A stretch of DNA of 57,511 nt from Arthrobacter bambusae. GTDB taxonomy: Bacteria > Actinomycetota > Actinomycetes > Actinomycetales > Micrococcaceae. The notes under the pieces are model-generated. The model was not told the origin of the DNA, ran no database searches, and saw nothing but the letters and a program-made list of their open reading frames with translations. Shown piece by piece: positions 16,408-25,345 of this stretch (position 1 is the stretch's first letter; each line of letters begins with the position of its first letter). Location of the stretch: contig NZ_JAHHZS010000026.1 in NCBI RefSeq assembly GCF_022606295.1, positions 1 to 57,511 of the forward strand, in the 5' to 3' direction. The translations under genes and the position numbers were made by a program.

Positions 16408-19400
16408 TCATTCGGCGGCGAGCCTGGCTTCGTGGTCGCTGAGGTTGTAGCCCTCGTCCCCAGCGGACAGGATCGCTGCATTAGCTTTCTTCTGGCTACG
16501 CACTGTGAACCCGATCTTTCCCTTCGGCGCCGAATCGTACGGTGCCGCGTAAGAGATCATCACTGCGATGATGGCGGGATCGACCTCGCCGGAAAGAGTT
16601 GATGGACTACTCACAGACTGCTTGCCTCGCGGATCGTGGGCAATCGTCAGAAGGATCGCTCCGCGCGTTTGAGTGCGGAGTGCGTCTACCAGCTCAGTCA
16701 CACCCTCCTTTTGACGTGGGTCCGCGATGGCCTCGACGGCAACGCGCTGCCTCCGAGAGCTGCCGGAGAACGCCCATTGCCGCTCCTTACGGCGTTTCCG
16801 CTTGAGCACACTGAGCGGCATTCCATCAACGGTTATTTGTGTTCCTTCAGTAAGGTCGGGAGCAATCACAACCCAATCTTTGATTCGCCCGTCGGCGCTC
16901 GCCTTCTTGAGAAATTGAAGCTGAGGTTCAATATCGAAGCTCTCGTCGAAAGTAGTGTTCTGAAGGACCTGAACGAAATCGTCGGCTGAAACGATTCCGT
17001 ACTTGGCTGAGTAAGTCGAACCCGAGTCCGTAACGAAGGTGGCTTCCTTGTCTGTGGCTTCAATCAGAAGCTTGGATGCTTGGAAGTTGTGTCTGTTGAT
17101 CGTGTCCTTCTGCGCAGGCAATGCGTTGAGGTCCTTGAGACGCCCGCCGTCGCCCCGCTCGACTACCACCGCGTTGTATCGCTTGTTGGCGGCAGTCGGG
17201 GCGAGCCATTGGAGGTGCTGGGTCACAAGTGGCGGCACATCTCTTGGACGAACCTGGGGCTTTCCATCGTCGTCCAATTCTGCATAGCGAGCAAGCTCTT
17301 CCCGGAAGAGCTCCTCGTCAATGACTATGGATTCGAAGGCTTCGTAGAGGTCAAAATACTTCTGGCCGCTGAGCTCCGCACGCCCAATATACAGTCGAAC
17401 CAAGTCTTTGTATCCGCTACGAAACCCGAACCATCGTCCCATCTGCATCAGAGTATCTGCAGCTAGTGTCTTTCGCCGATAGTAGGAAACTGTGAGGCCC
17501 TCAACCGTGAATCCACGGCTCAACTTTGTCCCACCCACGAGAATGCGCCAAACAGAACCTCTATCAAAATTTAAGGCTTCTTGATGCGCTTGCAGATCCT
17601 TGTCTCCGTTAACAACGAGCACAGGGTTTTGGCTGGAGTTGATCTTGTCGAGTGCCTTCCCAATGAATGGTCGAAGTTCGTCGAATGACGCCGGAATCAA
17701 ACTCATGTCTTCGGCTCGGGCTTCACTAACGGGAAGGTAGTCCGCAGCCCACAACTCCTCTAGACGGGGGAGGCCCGACGATGAGTAGCCGCCTTGGGCC
17801 CACAGCTCCCGCAGGATATCGGCTGTGTCCCGGTGCTCAATCATTTTCACCGACTCGTGGACAAGCATGGTGTGATGTCGGAATGAGTGTGACGATTTTT
17901 CCGCGCGGTAAAGCTTGATGGCACCAGACAGTAGGTAGGCGTCGAGAGCGCTTCGCAGCGACTCCTCCACCGAGTCGGGCTCGTCGCCTTGAACGGATCG
18001 GACAAAAGCCGCCTCATTGGAGTTTCCAAATGATTTTGAGCCATTCTCGAACTCAACTCCGAGATCATGAAAATCCTTTGCCCCCATGTATCCCGCGGGT
18101 CGCTTTAGAGCGATGATGAAGTCATTTGGAAATATGTCGGCCGAGTCATCTGGGTCGACGAATACGTTGGCGAAGGGTGTGGCGGTATAGCCAACGTATT
18201 GGGCGCGCTTTAGTGCGCTGAGCAAGTTTGTGATCTCGAGGTTTACAGCCGTGCGTTCTTTTTTCTCTGCAGCTGTCGGACGTTTTGTGCTGATCGATGC
18301 CTGGTCTGATTCGTCATCAATGATGAGTGTCGGAATTTCGGCAAGGCTGATTTTCAACGATTTGAGATCCGAAACGAGCTTTTTGAGAACCGTCGTATTC
18401 TTCTTTACAACGACGATTTTGGCATCTGCCTTATAGAGGTTGTCTGGGTGGTAAAGCGGTTTGGTCTTGTCTCGAAGTCCGGTACGAAATTCGAGTGCAT
18501 TCAGTCCCTTCTTGAGGCGCTTATAGTCGTCTGCATAACCTGACAATCGCACTATGTCGACGAAGCCAGCATCTGAGGGTTGAACGCCGTGGGAAAGAAA
18601 ATTATCCCAATCCGTATCATCGAGATAATCGATTTCTTTGCGGTGGTCTCTATCGTTGACGTCCATGCCGCCGATGATGTTCTCTTTGCCCACGAGTTCC
18701 ATGTCGAGTCGTCGCTGCGTCTGAGTTCGCAGCAGATCCAAGGTTCCGGCAAGGACGATGATGAGCCGATACCCCGAGTCAATAGACTTTGCAATCGTCC
18801 CGGCAAATTGTGCTGTCTTGCCACTCTGGACATAGCCAACGACCAATCCCTTGGACTGGTACTGGACTTCGTTCGTGGGGTCACTGAGCCGACTGACGAC
18901 TTCACGCGTGCTGACGTCCAGATCTGCTATCGCCTCGGCTGGCCACCCCTTATTGGCGAGAACACCGCGGTAGGCCGGCCAGTAGAACGAATGCTGCTTG
19001 GCTCGCTCTTCTGTGTACCAAGGGTCAGCCTCAGTGGCGATGACAATGTCTCCTTCGTCCGAGCGCGCCGGCCACTGGCCGTTCACCACGTCTTTGGCAT
19101 CATCACTGAAGCCGAGAAGGGTGAGGACCCGATCGCGTCGTCCGATGGTCGCAGGCTCCGAACCTTCGAACCACTCGCCCTGGGACGTGGCGTCCCACCG
19201 AGCCAAAGCGAGTTGGAACTCCATTCGGATGGAGTCGTTGACGTTCTCCGCAGTGATTGCTGAGATCAACTCTTCCTCAGCCATATTCGGCAGATCTTCA
19301 ATCTTGAGCTCGTTGTTCACACGAACCAACAATGCTTTCGGGCGGTCCGCACCCATGACTTTCAACTGGGAAATGATGGCTTCTCGAACAGTGGATGATG

Positions 19401-19416
19401 ACAACGTTTCCCCCAC
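16408..19416 (-). CDS. Z1-domain SF2-type helicase/ATPase of a MORC/MutL-linked restriction locus
   Basis: The start is placed at GTG 19416, 19 bases after the stop of the upstream gene (a TTG at 19404 with GGGGGA ahead is an alternative); the longer reading from 19554 would overlap that gene by over 100 bases. The product is about 1002 aa. A modified Walker A (VVGYVQSGKTAQFAG, near residue 190-205), a Walker B-like IPTLIIDDESDQAS (near 355-370) and a downstream VGGTKLSRGFTVEGL...GRWFGFRSGY region fit the Z1 domain. Z1 proteins are known in predicted restriction systems with GHKL ATPases and PD-(D/E)XK proteins, exactly the two genes upstream here. It is the last gene of a five-gene leftward operon. 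Confidence 0.9.
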   Translation of the reverse strand: MGETLSSSTVREAIISQLKVMGADRPKALLVRVNNELKIEDLPNMAEEELISAITAENVNDSIRMEFQLALARWDATSQGEWFEGSEPATIGRRDRVLTLLGFSDDAKDVVNGQWPARSDEGDIVIATEADPWYTEERAKQHSFYWPAYRGVLANKGWPAEAIADLDVSTREVVSRLSDPTNEVQYQSKGLVVGYVQSGKTAQFAGTIAKSIDSGYRLIIVLAGTLDLLRTQTQRRLDMELVGKENIIGGMDVNDRDHRKEIDYLDDTDWDNFLSHGVQPSDAGFVDIVRLSGYADDYKRLKKGLNALEFRTGLRDKTKPLYHPDNLYKADAKIVVVKKNTTVLKKLVSDLKSLKISLAEIPTLIIDDESDQASISTKRPTAAEKKERTAVNLEITNLLSALKRAQYVGYTATPFANVFVDPDDSADIFPNDFIIALKRPAGYMGAKDFHDLGVEFENGSKSFGNSNEAAFVRSVQGDEPDSVEESLRSALDAYLLSGAIKLYRAEKSSHSFRHHTMLVHESVKMIEHRDTADILRELWAQGGYSSSGLPRLEELWAADYLPVSEARAEDMSLIPASFDELRPFIGKALDKINSSQNPVLVVNGDKDLQAHQEALNFDRGSVWRILVGGTKLSRGFTVEGLTVSYYRRKTLAADTLMQMGRWFGFRSGYKDLVRLYIGRAELSGQKYFDLYEAFESIVIDEELFREELARYAELDDDGKPQVRPRDVPPLVTQHLQWLAPTAANKRYNAVVVERGDGGRLKDLNALPAQKDTINRHNFQASKLLIEATDKEATFVTDSGSTYSAKYGIVSADDFVQVLQNTTFDESFDIEPQLQFLKKASADGRIKDWVVIAPDLTEGTQITVDGMPLSVLKRKRRKERQWAFSGSSRRQRVAVEAIADPRQKEGVTELVDALRTQTRGAILLTIAHDPRGKQSVSSPSTLSGEVDPAIIAVMISYAAPYDSAPKGKIGFTVRSQKKANAAILSAGDEGYNLSDHEARLAAE

Positions 19417-19435
19417 AGGACCCGTCCCTTCGTGA

Positions 19436-20416
19436 TTAGACCAGTTGGTCGATGGAAATTGCTTGATTGAGAGGAGTCGGTGCAGCGGCCGGCTCGCGGC
19501 TGCTGACATCCACACGATAGGACACATCACTGACAGTCTCGAAGTGCGGCACAACGGACTTCAGCGCAGTGGTCGTAATTGCAGGGAAATCATCGGTCAC
19601 AATGTAGGTCTGGATGGGGCTCCGCAGCATAAACCGCTGTGAATACAAGTCGGCGTCCTCGCGGCGCCAGCCCAGACCTCTTAGATACCCCCAAAACCGT
19701 TCGGTTTCAGTGTCCAAAGACTGGGCGACTTCGGTTACCAGTTCGTTCAAAGACTCACCGGAATCCAGCCCCGCCCTAGTGATCTGAACGGAAATTAGCC
19801 ACAAGTCTCTGCCCGGGTTCTTTTCGAGCTGGGAAGCGGATCCGATCACGTGGATCCGCTTCTCGCTGGTGGTCGTCTTACATTCGGCGTCGAATGCGCT
19901 GAAGACGAAGTCGTGCTGTTCGCTCGCAGGTCCCAACCATGCGTCGACAGCGTTGGCTTCGCCAACCAGGGAGATGAGCTGGCGCATGAGGAGCAGCTCG
20001 CCGTACAGCCCGTGCTGCTGTTCTGCGCTCAAGCCGCTTTTGCCGCGTAGTAAAGCCTTGTAGTTTCCAAGTGCTTCCGTTGTTGCCCGCGCAAAGCTGG
20101 AACCGGCGAACAGCTCATCGATTATCGCAGTCAGAATGTTGTAAGCCTCGAAGTGGGCGTCGGTGGCATCTACCCGCACCTCAAATTCGCTGGCCGGACC
20201 ATCGCCCAGAACGGCAAAAGAGATTCTGCTGAATTTGCTGACGTCCGGTTCGGCTCCCTCCGCGGGGGCCGTCAGTGCTATCTCTTCGTGGATTGGGTCT
20301 ATGGTGATTTCGCATCGCGGAGAGTCGATGACGCGATGTCTGGAAATTTCGCGCTCCGCAAACAGGCGTTCCAGTGAATCAGGGTCAAAGAATCGGTGCT
20401 GGAGGTTACTCATCAT
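19436..20416 (-). CDS. DUF4420-type PD-(D/E)XK protein
   Basis: The start is ATG 20416 (MMSNLQHRFFDP) with GAAGAG just upstream; it overlaps the GHKL gene end by 11 bases. The product is 326 aa. The centre carries a PD-(D/E)XK-like site: QHDFVFSAFDAECKTTTSEKR, with D and E-x-K in place. This matches the family often named PD-(D/E)XK motif protein or DUF4420, found between GHKL ATPase and Z1 genes. It is the probable nuclease, or a catalytic-fold adaptor, of the complex. Both short spacings suggest stoichiometric co-translation with its neighbours. Confidence 0.87.
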   Translation of the reverse strand: MMSNLQHRFFDPDSLERLFAEREISRHRVIDSPRCEITIDPIHEEIALTAPAEGAEPDVSKFSRISFAVLGDGPASEFEVRVDATDAHFEAYNILTAIIDELFAGSSFARATTEALGNYKALLRGKSGLSAEQQHGLYGELLLMRQLISLVGEANAVDAWLGPASEQHDFVFSAFDAECKTTTSEKRIHVIGSASQLEKNPGRDLWLISVQITRAGLDSGESLNELVTEVAQSLDTETERFWGYLRGLGWRREDADLYSQRFMLRSPIQTYIVTDDFPAITTTALKSVVPHFETVSDVSYRVDVSSREPAAAPTPLNQAISIDQLV

Positions 20417-21953
20417 TACTCTCTTCGTGGACGGCGGAGACTCGACTAACATCGTCCCGCAGCGCGTGCTCGAGTGCCAGAGATATCCGGAAATGATCTT
20501 GTTGTCTATTTTTTTGGAGGTGTGATTTGAGAAACTCTTCTTCCAAAAGCAAGAAAAGAAGAGTTTTGATCAGCTGCGCGTCGTTTGTTGCACCTTTCGC
20601 GCCACCATTAATGATTTCTCGATAATTCTGATTCAGATAAATTACTCGACCCTCTAGATCAATTTCATAAAGACCCATACTGAGGGCTTTCCAACTTATT
20701 TGGATGGGGTCCGAATTGGGCCGCAGCATCTTTTCGTTGGATGCAATCATCGTCCGGCTGGCATCCGAGAAGCCACGTCCCATGGGTGCGAAGCGTCGAT
20801 GTTCTCTTGTACGTCGGTTGGACTCTTTGAAGGCGCCTCTTGCGGTGTCCAGGTACTTTCGAAAGGTTACCCCCGAACTGCTGATCGCTCTGTCGATCGC
20901 AGTTGTAAGTGCAGGGGTGAACTGCACCCCGGTCTTTTCTGGATTGATCTTGACATGCTCGTCGATGCCGGAACCGACGTCGAAAATCACCCGCGCCAGC
21001 TGCAGCGCCTTCTCGTTGGGCAGGAGTTTCGGCCATCCGCCGAGATGCTGAAGCCGGTCACGACGGTACACGAATATTCCCTGATGATGCTCCCTGTCCT
21101 TGCCCAACAGGCGTGCTGAGGGGGACGCTCCGCCAGCCGGCAGAATATGGCACTCGAGCGTGAACTCCTGATCGCCAACATGCCCTTTCAGCTTCATAGG
21201 GTAGTCGTCGTGCCCGCTTTGCCGGTAGTCGAACGGGTCCGTTGGTTCAAGCCTGGAACTCAGGCCGGGCGTTGAGCTGTCCGCGTCAAATACGTCAATG
21301 TAGATGTCCACAGCACCCGTCTCTAGAAGACGGTGGAAAATCACGGACAGCTCCAGCTTCAACGCCACCAAAGCATTTTCAAACCAACGGGTCTGATCAG
21401 CGAGATTATCGGCCGCGGACATGCCATGCACGTCGGACCACTGCACAACTGTGCCCGTCGTTAGATCGAAGCCATAGTCGGACGCATAAAGGTGCGCCAG
21501 AGCGGAGGATTTGCTCAGGATGTCGCACCGCGCGCCATTCATCATTGAGTCTTTCGTCATCCGCATGCCGGTGGCATCGTTATTCGCAGCCCTGGTCCAC
21601 ACGCTGAGCACATTTGCTTGGCTGAGCGAACTTGCTTTGAGACCCATGCCGAAGTGACCGAGCTCGTCCGGTCGGTAGTCTCGGCGGCGTCCTACCGTCA
21701 TCCCGTCGTGTAGCCCCTGCGGAGTCATCCCTTTTCCGTTGTCGACAATTTGCACGCCAATGATGGTCCCGTGACTCTGCAGGAACCGAACCAACACCGC
21801 ATTGGCTTCAGCGCTGATGCTGTTGTCGATGAGGTCGGCGACGGCGGAGCTAAGTGTGTGGTGCTTTCCCAGACCCTCCATTGCTTTGGAATCAATGGGG
21901 AGTGTGACCTGCTCTACTGCCTCCTCGCCGCCGAAGAGATCCACACTTGTCAT
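20406..21953 (-). CDS. GHKL (MutL/MORC-like) ATPase
   Basis: A 515-aa protein starting in an ATGA overlap with the DUF499 gene. The Bergerat fold is clear: N-box AVADLIDNSIS (residues 37-47), G1 box DNGKGM (71-76) and G2 box GHFGMGLKAS (99-108). This type closes around DNA as an ATP-driven dimer clamp in MutL and MORC proteins. The remainder shows no HNH or kinase catalytic motif, so it is likely a motor/clamp subunit. The arrangement GHKL - DUF4420 - Z1 corresponds to the restriction-linked MutL homologues described by Iyer, Abhiman and Aravind and to PADLOC's Mza-type loci (from memory). Confidence 0.9.
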   Translation of the reverse strand: MTSVDLFGGEEAVEQVTLPIDSKAMEGLGKHHTLSSAVADLIDNSISAEANAVLVRFLQSHGTIIGVQIVDNGKGMTPQGLHDGMTVGRRRDYRPDELGHFGMGLKASSLSQANVLSVWTRAANNDATGMRMTKDSMMNGARCDILSKSSALAHLYASDYGFDLTTGTVVQWSDVHGMSAADNLADQTRWFENALVALKLELSVIFHRLLETGAVDIYIDVFDADSSTPGLSSRLEPTDPFDYRQSGHDDYPMKLKGHVGDQEFTLECHILPAGGASPSARLLGKDREHHQGIFVYRRDRLQHLGGWPKLLPNEKALQLARVIFDVGSGIDEHVKINPEKTGVQFTPALTTAIDRAISSSGVTFRKYLDTARGAFKESNRRTREHRRFAPMGRGFSDASRTMIASNEKMLRPNSDPIQISWKALSMGLYEIDLEGRVIYLNQNYREIINGGAKGATNDAQLIKTLLFLLLEEEFLKSHLQKNRQQDHFRISLALEHALRDDVSRVSAVHEESNDE

Positions 21954-24900
21954 GACTCGTCCTCGAACCTAGCTGACTCGAACTTGAGCTGTGTGGCATT
22001 TTCGCGGACCACACGTACAATATCGGCATCAAATCCCGCAGCGCTGTTGGCGATGACCTCGACTGAGACCTCGATGTCGGCGTCGGGCACCGTGGCAAGA
22101 TGACTTAACACTTCGTCGTAGACCTTCTGGAGGTCCGCCCTGAGCACTTCGGCGCGGGCGTAAAACGTGCCGGTGAACCGTACGTTCTTGGCGCGCTCAC
22201 GTCTGGTCGGTTCCACCTGCTCCCACGGCAGCCTCGCCCCCGCACCTTCCTTGCCTGCAGACGCTTCGGACAAGGTGTCGGCTGGTTCGTCTATAGCTGT
22301 GTATGCCCTAGCCGTCTCTCGCTCCCGCTGCTTCTCAGCTAGCCGGGGGTCAACCAACAGGGTCGAGTCGGTGATTGTCCCAAACGCGTCATTGGTCATC
22401 GGAAGTGCCAGCCCGAGGAAGTCCCCTGAAACCTCGTCGTACCCTTCGGCCAGAGCGAAACCCTCGGTGCTCCACGTGGGCAAATCCAGGACGGCACGCA
22501 CACCTGTTTCCAGGACTGAGCGATCGCGGATACGCCGCAGGTAGGCGTACTGTGTGTAGTACCCCCACAACTCGCCTACGGCGATGCGTCCAGCGTTCCA
22601 GCGTGCCCTCAAACGCCCATCCAGGGCCTGCTTGATCGCGGCCGGGGCGTTGACTACGCGCAATGCATCATAGCGGATTAGCGCCGCACCCGTCCGCTCC
22701 GTGAGCGACCCAATACCGCTGCCGATCTTCTGTTTCGACCACTGGACCGCGTGGCCCTCATGGATCTCGGGTGCGAGGGCCCACAGGTACGTGCCGGACA
22801 GCCGAAGGTCCACGGCCTTTCGGCTTTCCGCGAGCCGTGCCTTGACCTGGGTTTCTTGTTGGCGCGTCAGGCCGAGGTCATCGATTTGACCGTTGATGTC
22901 GCGCCACGCGATGAAGTCCCGGACCGCCGTGTCCAGCGACGCGTACTCGTTGTCGTCGGGGGCCAGGAACACAACCGTGTTGCGGTGTTGCCGGTTCGCG
23001 GATCCGCGATGTTCATACACGTCGTGAGCGAACGCCAGTGCATCGCTCGTCTCCGCTTTGCTTCGGTGCCGGTGCTTAGGGTGAAGGAGGACGAGCCGAA
23101 CGCCTTCCGCATCGGCCACGTCCGCGGACGACGACGGCGCCACCACCGTTCCGGCGAACGCGGAAGTCGCGCGCCCCTCGACTTTGTTGAGACGGTCCAC
23201 AACCTCCTGCCAGACGTCTTCTTTGTGCAGGCGCTCGGCGATATCCTTTGCCTTGCGGCTTACGGACGCCTGGACATCAAACCAGTACCGGCTGGACTCG
23301 GAGTAGAAGTATGTGGCCTGCTCGGACATGAGCTGGAGTGCGCTGCCGAAATTGCCTACGACGTCTCCAGGGATCGCCACGCCAAGGGCAACGTGCTGAC
23401 GCTCGATTCCCTTGTGGGCGCTGCGCAGCGTTGGGGCGGATCCCAGGAAGATCGTTCGGGCCAAGCGTCGAGACAGAAGTCGTTGCTGGAAGGCCGGCCT
23501 CGACGCATCTATCCGGGCCGGGGTAGCTGATGAACCGTCGACGTCGGCGTCGATGATTGGCTTCCACTGGTCGTCGAGGTACTGCGTGATCTCCGTGAGG
23601 ACCCCGTCGGTGTCGAGCGGGACGCTGCCCGGCATGATCAAAGGGCTTTGGTCGCCAGCCATCCATAGCTCGTGAACAACTGTGCTCATGAGCCGGAGAA
23701 CGCCACGGGTTCGCTGGAACCTCTCCAGAGTGGACCAGTCGCGGTAGAGGCGCTCGAAGAGCTCCGGGTGGATAGGATAAGCTTCGGCGATCCGGCGCTC
23801 GTATTCGCGATCCATCGTTTCTATCGGGAACTCATCGCGATGACTCTTATAGAACTCGGCGAACTGTCGGGCTGTTGATGAGATGTCGACGGAAGCGTCA
23901 CCAGATGGAGCTTCAAATAGGCGCCGGCGCACGATCTCGAACGACTCGCGGGACGTTGCCGGCCGCCACTGATCTGCCACCCGACGGACCACGTTCTGCA
24001 GGCGCTCGAGTGCAGCTTTGCCGTTGGCGCCGCCGACTTCGAGGTCGGAAGAGGAATCCTGTTTGCCTTCCGAGGTGTGGTCGGACGCTGGAATCGAGAC
24101 CACCAGCATGACGCCGGGAACTGATTTCGCAGCTTCCGTGAGCGTCTGTGCGAAAGTGAACTGCGTGTCAAAGGTGCCGGCTGGCAAGCCATCCCGCGCG
24201 TACAGCTGTCGGGCATATGCTACCCATTCGTCTATGAGAATAAGGGACGGCGAGTAGCGGCTAAGCAGCGTCCTAAGGCTTGAGCCTGGATTGGTGCCGG
24301 AGACGTCTGATTCCTCGACGATGTCGTAGCCCTCTCGACCACCGAGCTGCCAGGCGAGTTCGCCCCACAATGTCTTGACGACGGTGCCGTCGGCCTTGGC
24401 GGCGTCCTTCCCCGGTGTCACAGCAAGGTGATTTCCCACGAGAACTGCGCGCCTACACGTTCCGAGCGCCTGGAGGTCGGTGCCACTTAGGAGCTCTTGA
24501 ATTTCCTGTGGGTACTCGCCGAGTTCGTGGCCCGACATGATGTGCCACAGGGCGAGCATCGAGTGGGTTTTGCCGCCGCCAAAGTTAGTCTGCAGGTTGA
24601 TCACGGGGGGAGCGTTGAGATCGCCGTTAATCCGGCGGACGGCTTTCTCGAGGAGATCTTTGAGGCCTTCGGTCAGGTAGGTGCGGCGGAAGAACTGCAC
24701 AGGATCGACGTATTCCTCGGACCCGACACCTTGCGCCACCATGTGGAGGTCAGCCGCAAACTCACTGGCGTTAAAAGTCCCGGTGATGACATCCGCGTGC
24801 GGTTTGACGACATCACGCCATGCTTTGATGGACGAAGACCCCGTCTCCGTGAGTACACCAGAGGTTGTTGCTTTCTTGACGTCCTTTTGGAAGTTGCTGT

Positions 24901-25327
24901 TGCGGAGGTCCTCGCGGGACGCCCGGATCTGATCGGCACCAACAGGATACCCGACCACTCGCAAGAGTCGTTCGAGAGTATCCAGTGCGCGGTAGGCGTC
25001 GTCGAAATTGACTGGTGTTCGGTGCGCCCAGTTATTGCGGATATCCCGGGCCTCGCCAGCTAAGTTCTGCTCTGCTCGGGACAGTTTGCCGTCAAAGGGA
25101 AACCAGCCCGGAATCAACTTTTCAGTGAGTGCTCGGAGCTGATCATTGGGATCAAGTCGGTTGTACTGTTTTGCCGCCCCATTTTGTGAATCCTTGGCAG
25201 CGAGAATGATCGTCCAATCCTTGCCTGGCGGCACTTTGGACGCGAGCGCTTCGGCGACGAAGGGCTCCAGGCCCTGCGCCAAAATGTCGAGTGCCTTGCC
25301 GATTCGGTCGAGATTGCTCATGGCCAT
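21950..25327 (-). CDS. Swt1-type HEPN + DUF499 AAA ATPase, defence-associated
   Basis: A 1125-aa protein; ATG 25327 has a GGGGG site five bases upstream (ATG 25321 is an alternative). The first 130 residues are a Swt1-family HEPN domain with the RNase motif R97-N-N-W-A-H102. A DUF499 ATPase follows, with Walker A NFGGGKTHSML (residues about 248-258) and Walker B SLILIDEWVAY (near 350). DUF499 proteins commonly pair with DUF1156 methylases in defence islands, and here the methylase gene is 18 bases upstream. The HEPN motif suggests an RNA-cutting, growth-arresting output gated by the ATPase; that function is inferred. Confidence 0.9.
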   Translation of the reverse strand: MAMSNLDRIGKALDILAQGLEPFVAEALASKVPPGKDWTIILAAKDSQNGAAKQYNRLDPNDQLRALTEKLIPGWFPFDGKLSRAEQNLAGEARDIRNNWAHRTPVNFDDAYRALDTLERLLRVVGYPVGADQIRASREDLRNSNFQKDVKKATTSGVLTETGSSSIKAWRDVVKPHADVITGTFNASEFAADLHMVAQGVGSEEYVDPVQFFRRTYLTEGLKDLLEKAVRRINGDLNAPPVINLQTNFGGGKTHSMLALWHIMSGHELGEYPQEIQELLSGTDLQALGTCRRAVLVGNHLAVTPGKDAAKADGTVVKTLWGELAWQLGGREGYDIVEESDVSGTNPGSSLRTLLSRYSPSLILIDEWVAYARQLYARDGLPAGTFDTQFTFAQTLTEAAKSVPGVMLVVSIPASDHTSEGKQDSSSDLEVGGANGKAALERLQNVVRRVADQWRPATSRESFEIVRRRLFEAPSGDASVDISSTARQFAEFYKSHRDEFPIETMDREYERRIAEAYPIHPELFERLYRDWSTLERFQRTRGVLRLMSTVVHELWMAGDQSPLIMPGSVPLDTDGVLTEITQYLDDQWKPIIDADVDGSSATPARIDASRPAFQQRLLSRRLARTIFLGSAPTLRSAHKGIERQHVALGVAIPGDVVGNFGSALQLMSEQATYFYSESSRYWFDVQASVSRKAKDIAERLHKEDVWQEVVDRLNKVEGRATSAFAGTVVAPSSSADVADAEGVRLVLLHPKHRHRSKAETSDALAFAHDVYEHRGSANRQHRNTVVFLAPDDNEYASLDTAVRDFIAWRDINGQIDDLGLTRQQETQVKARLAESRKAVDLRLSGTYLWALAPEIHEGHAVQWSKQKIGSGIGSLTERTGAALIRYDALRVVNAPAAIKQALDGRLRARWNAGRIAVGELWGYYTQYAYLRRIRDRSVLETGVRAVLDLPTWSTEGFALAEGYDEVSGDFLGLALPMTNDAFGTITDSTLLVDPRLAEKQRERETARAYTAIDEPADTLSEASAGKEGAGARLPWEQVEPTRRERAKNVRFTGTFYARAEVLRADLQKVYDEVLSHLATVPDADIEVSVEVIANSAAGFDADIVRVVRENATQLKFESARFEDES

Positions 25328-25345
25328 GTCGCCCCCGGTACCTTT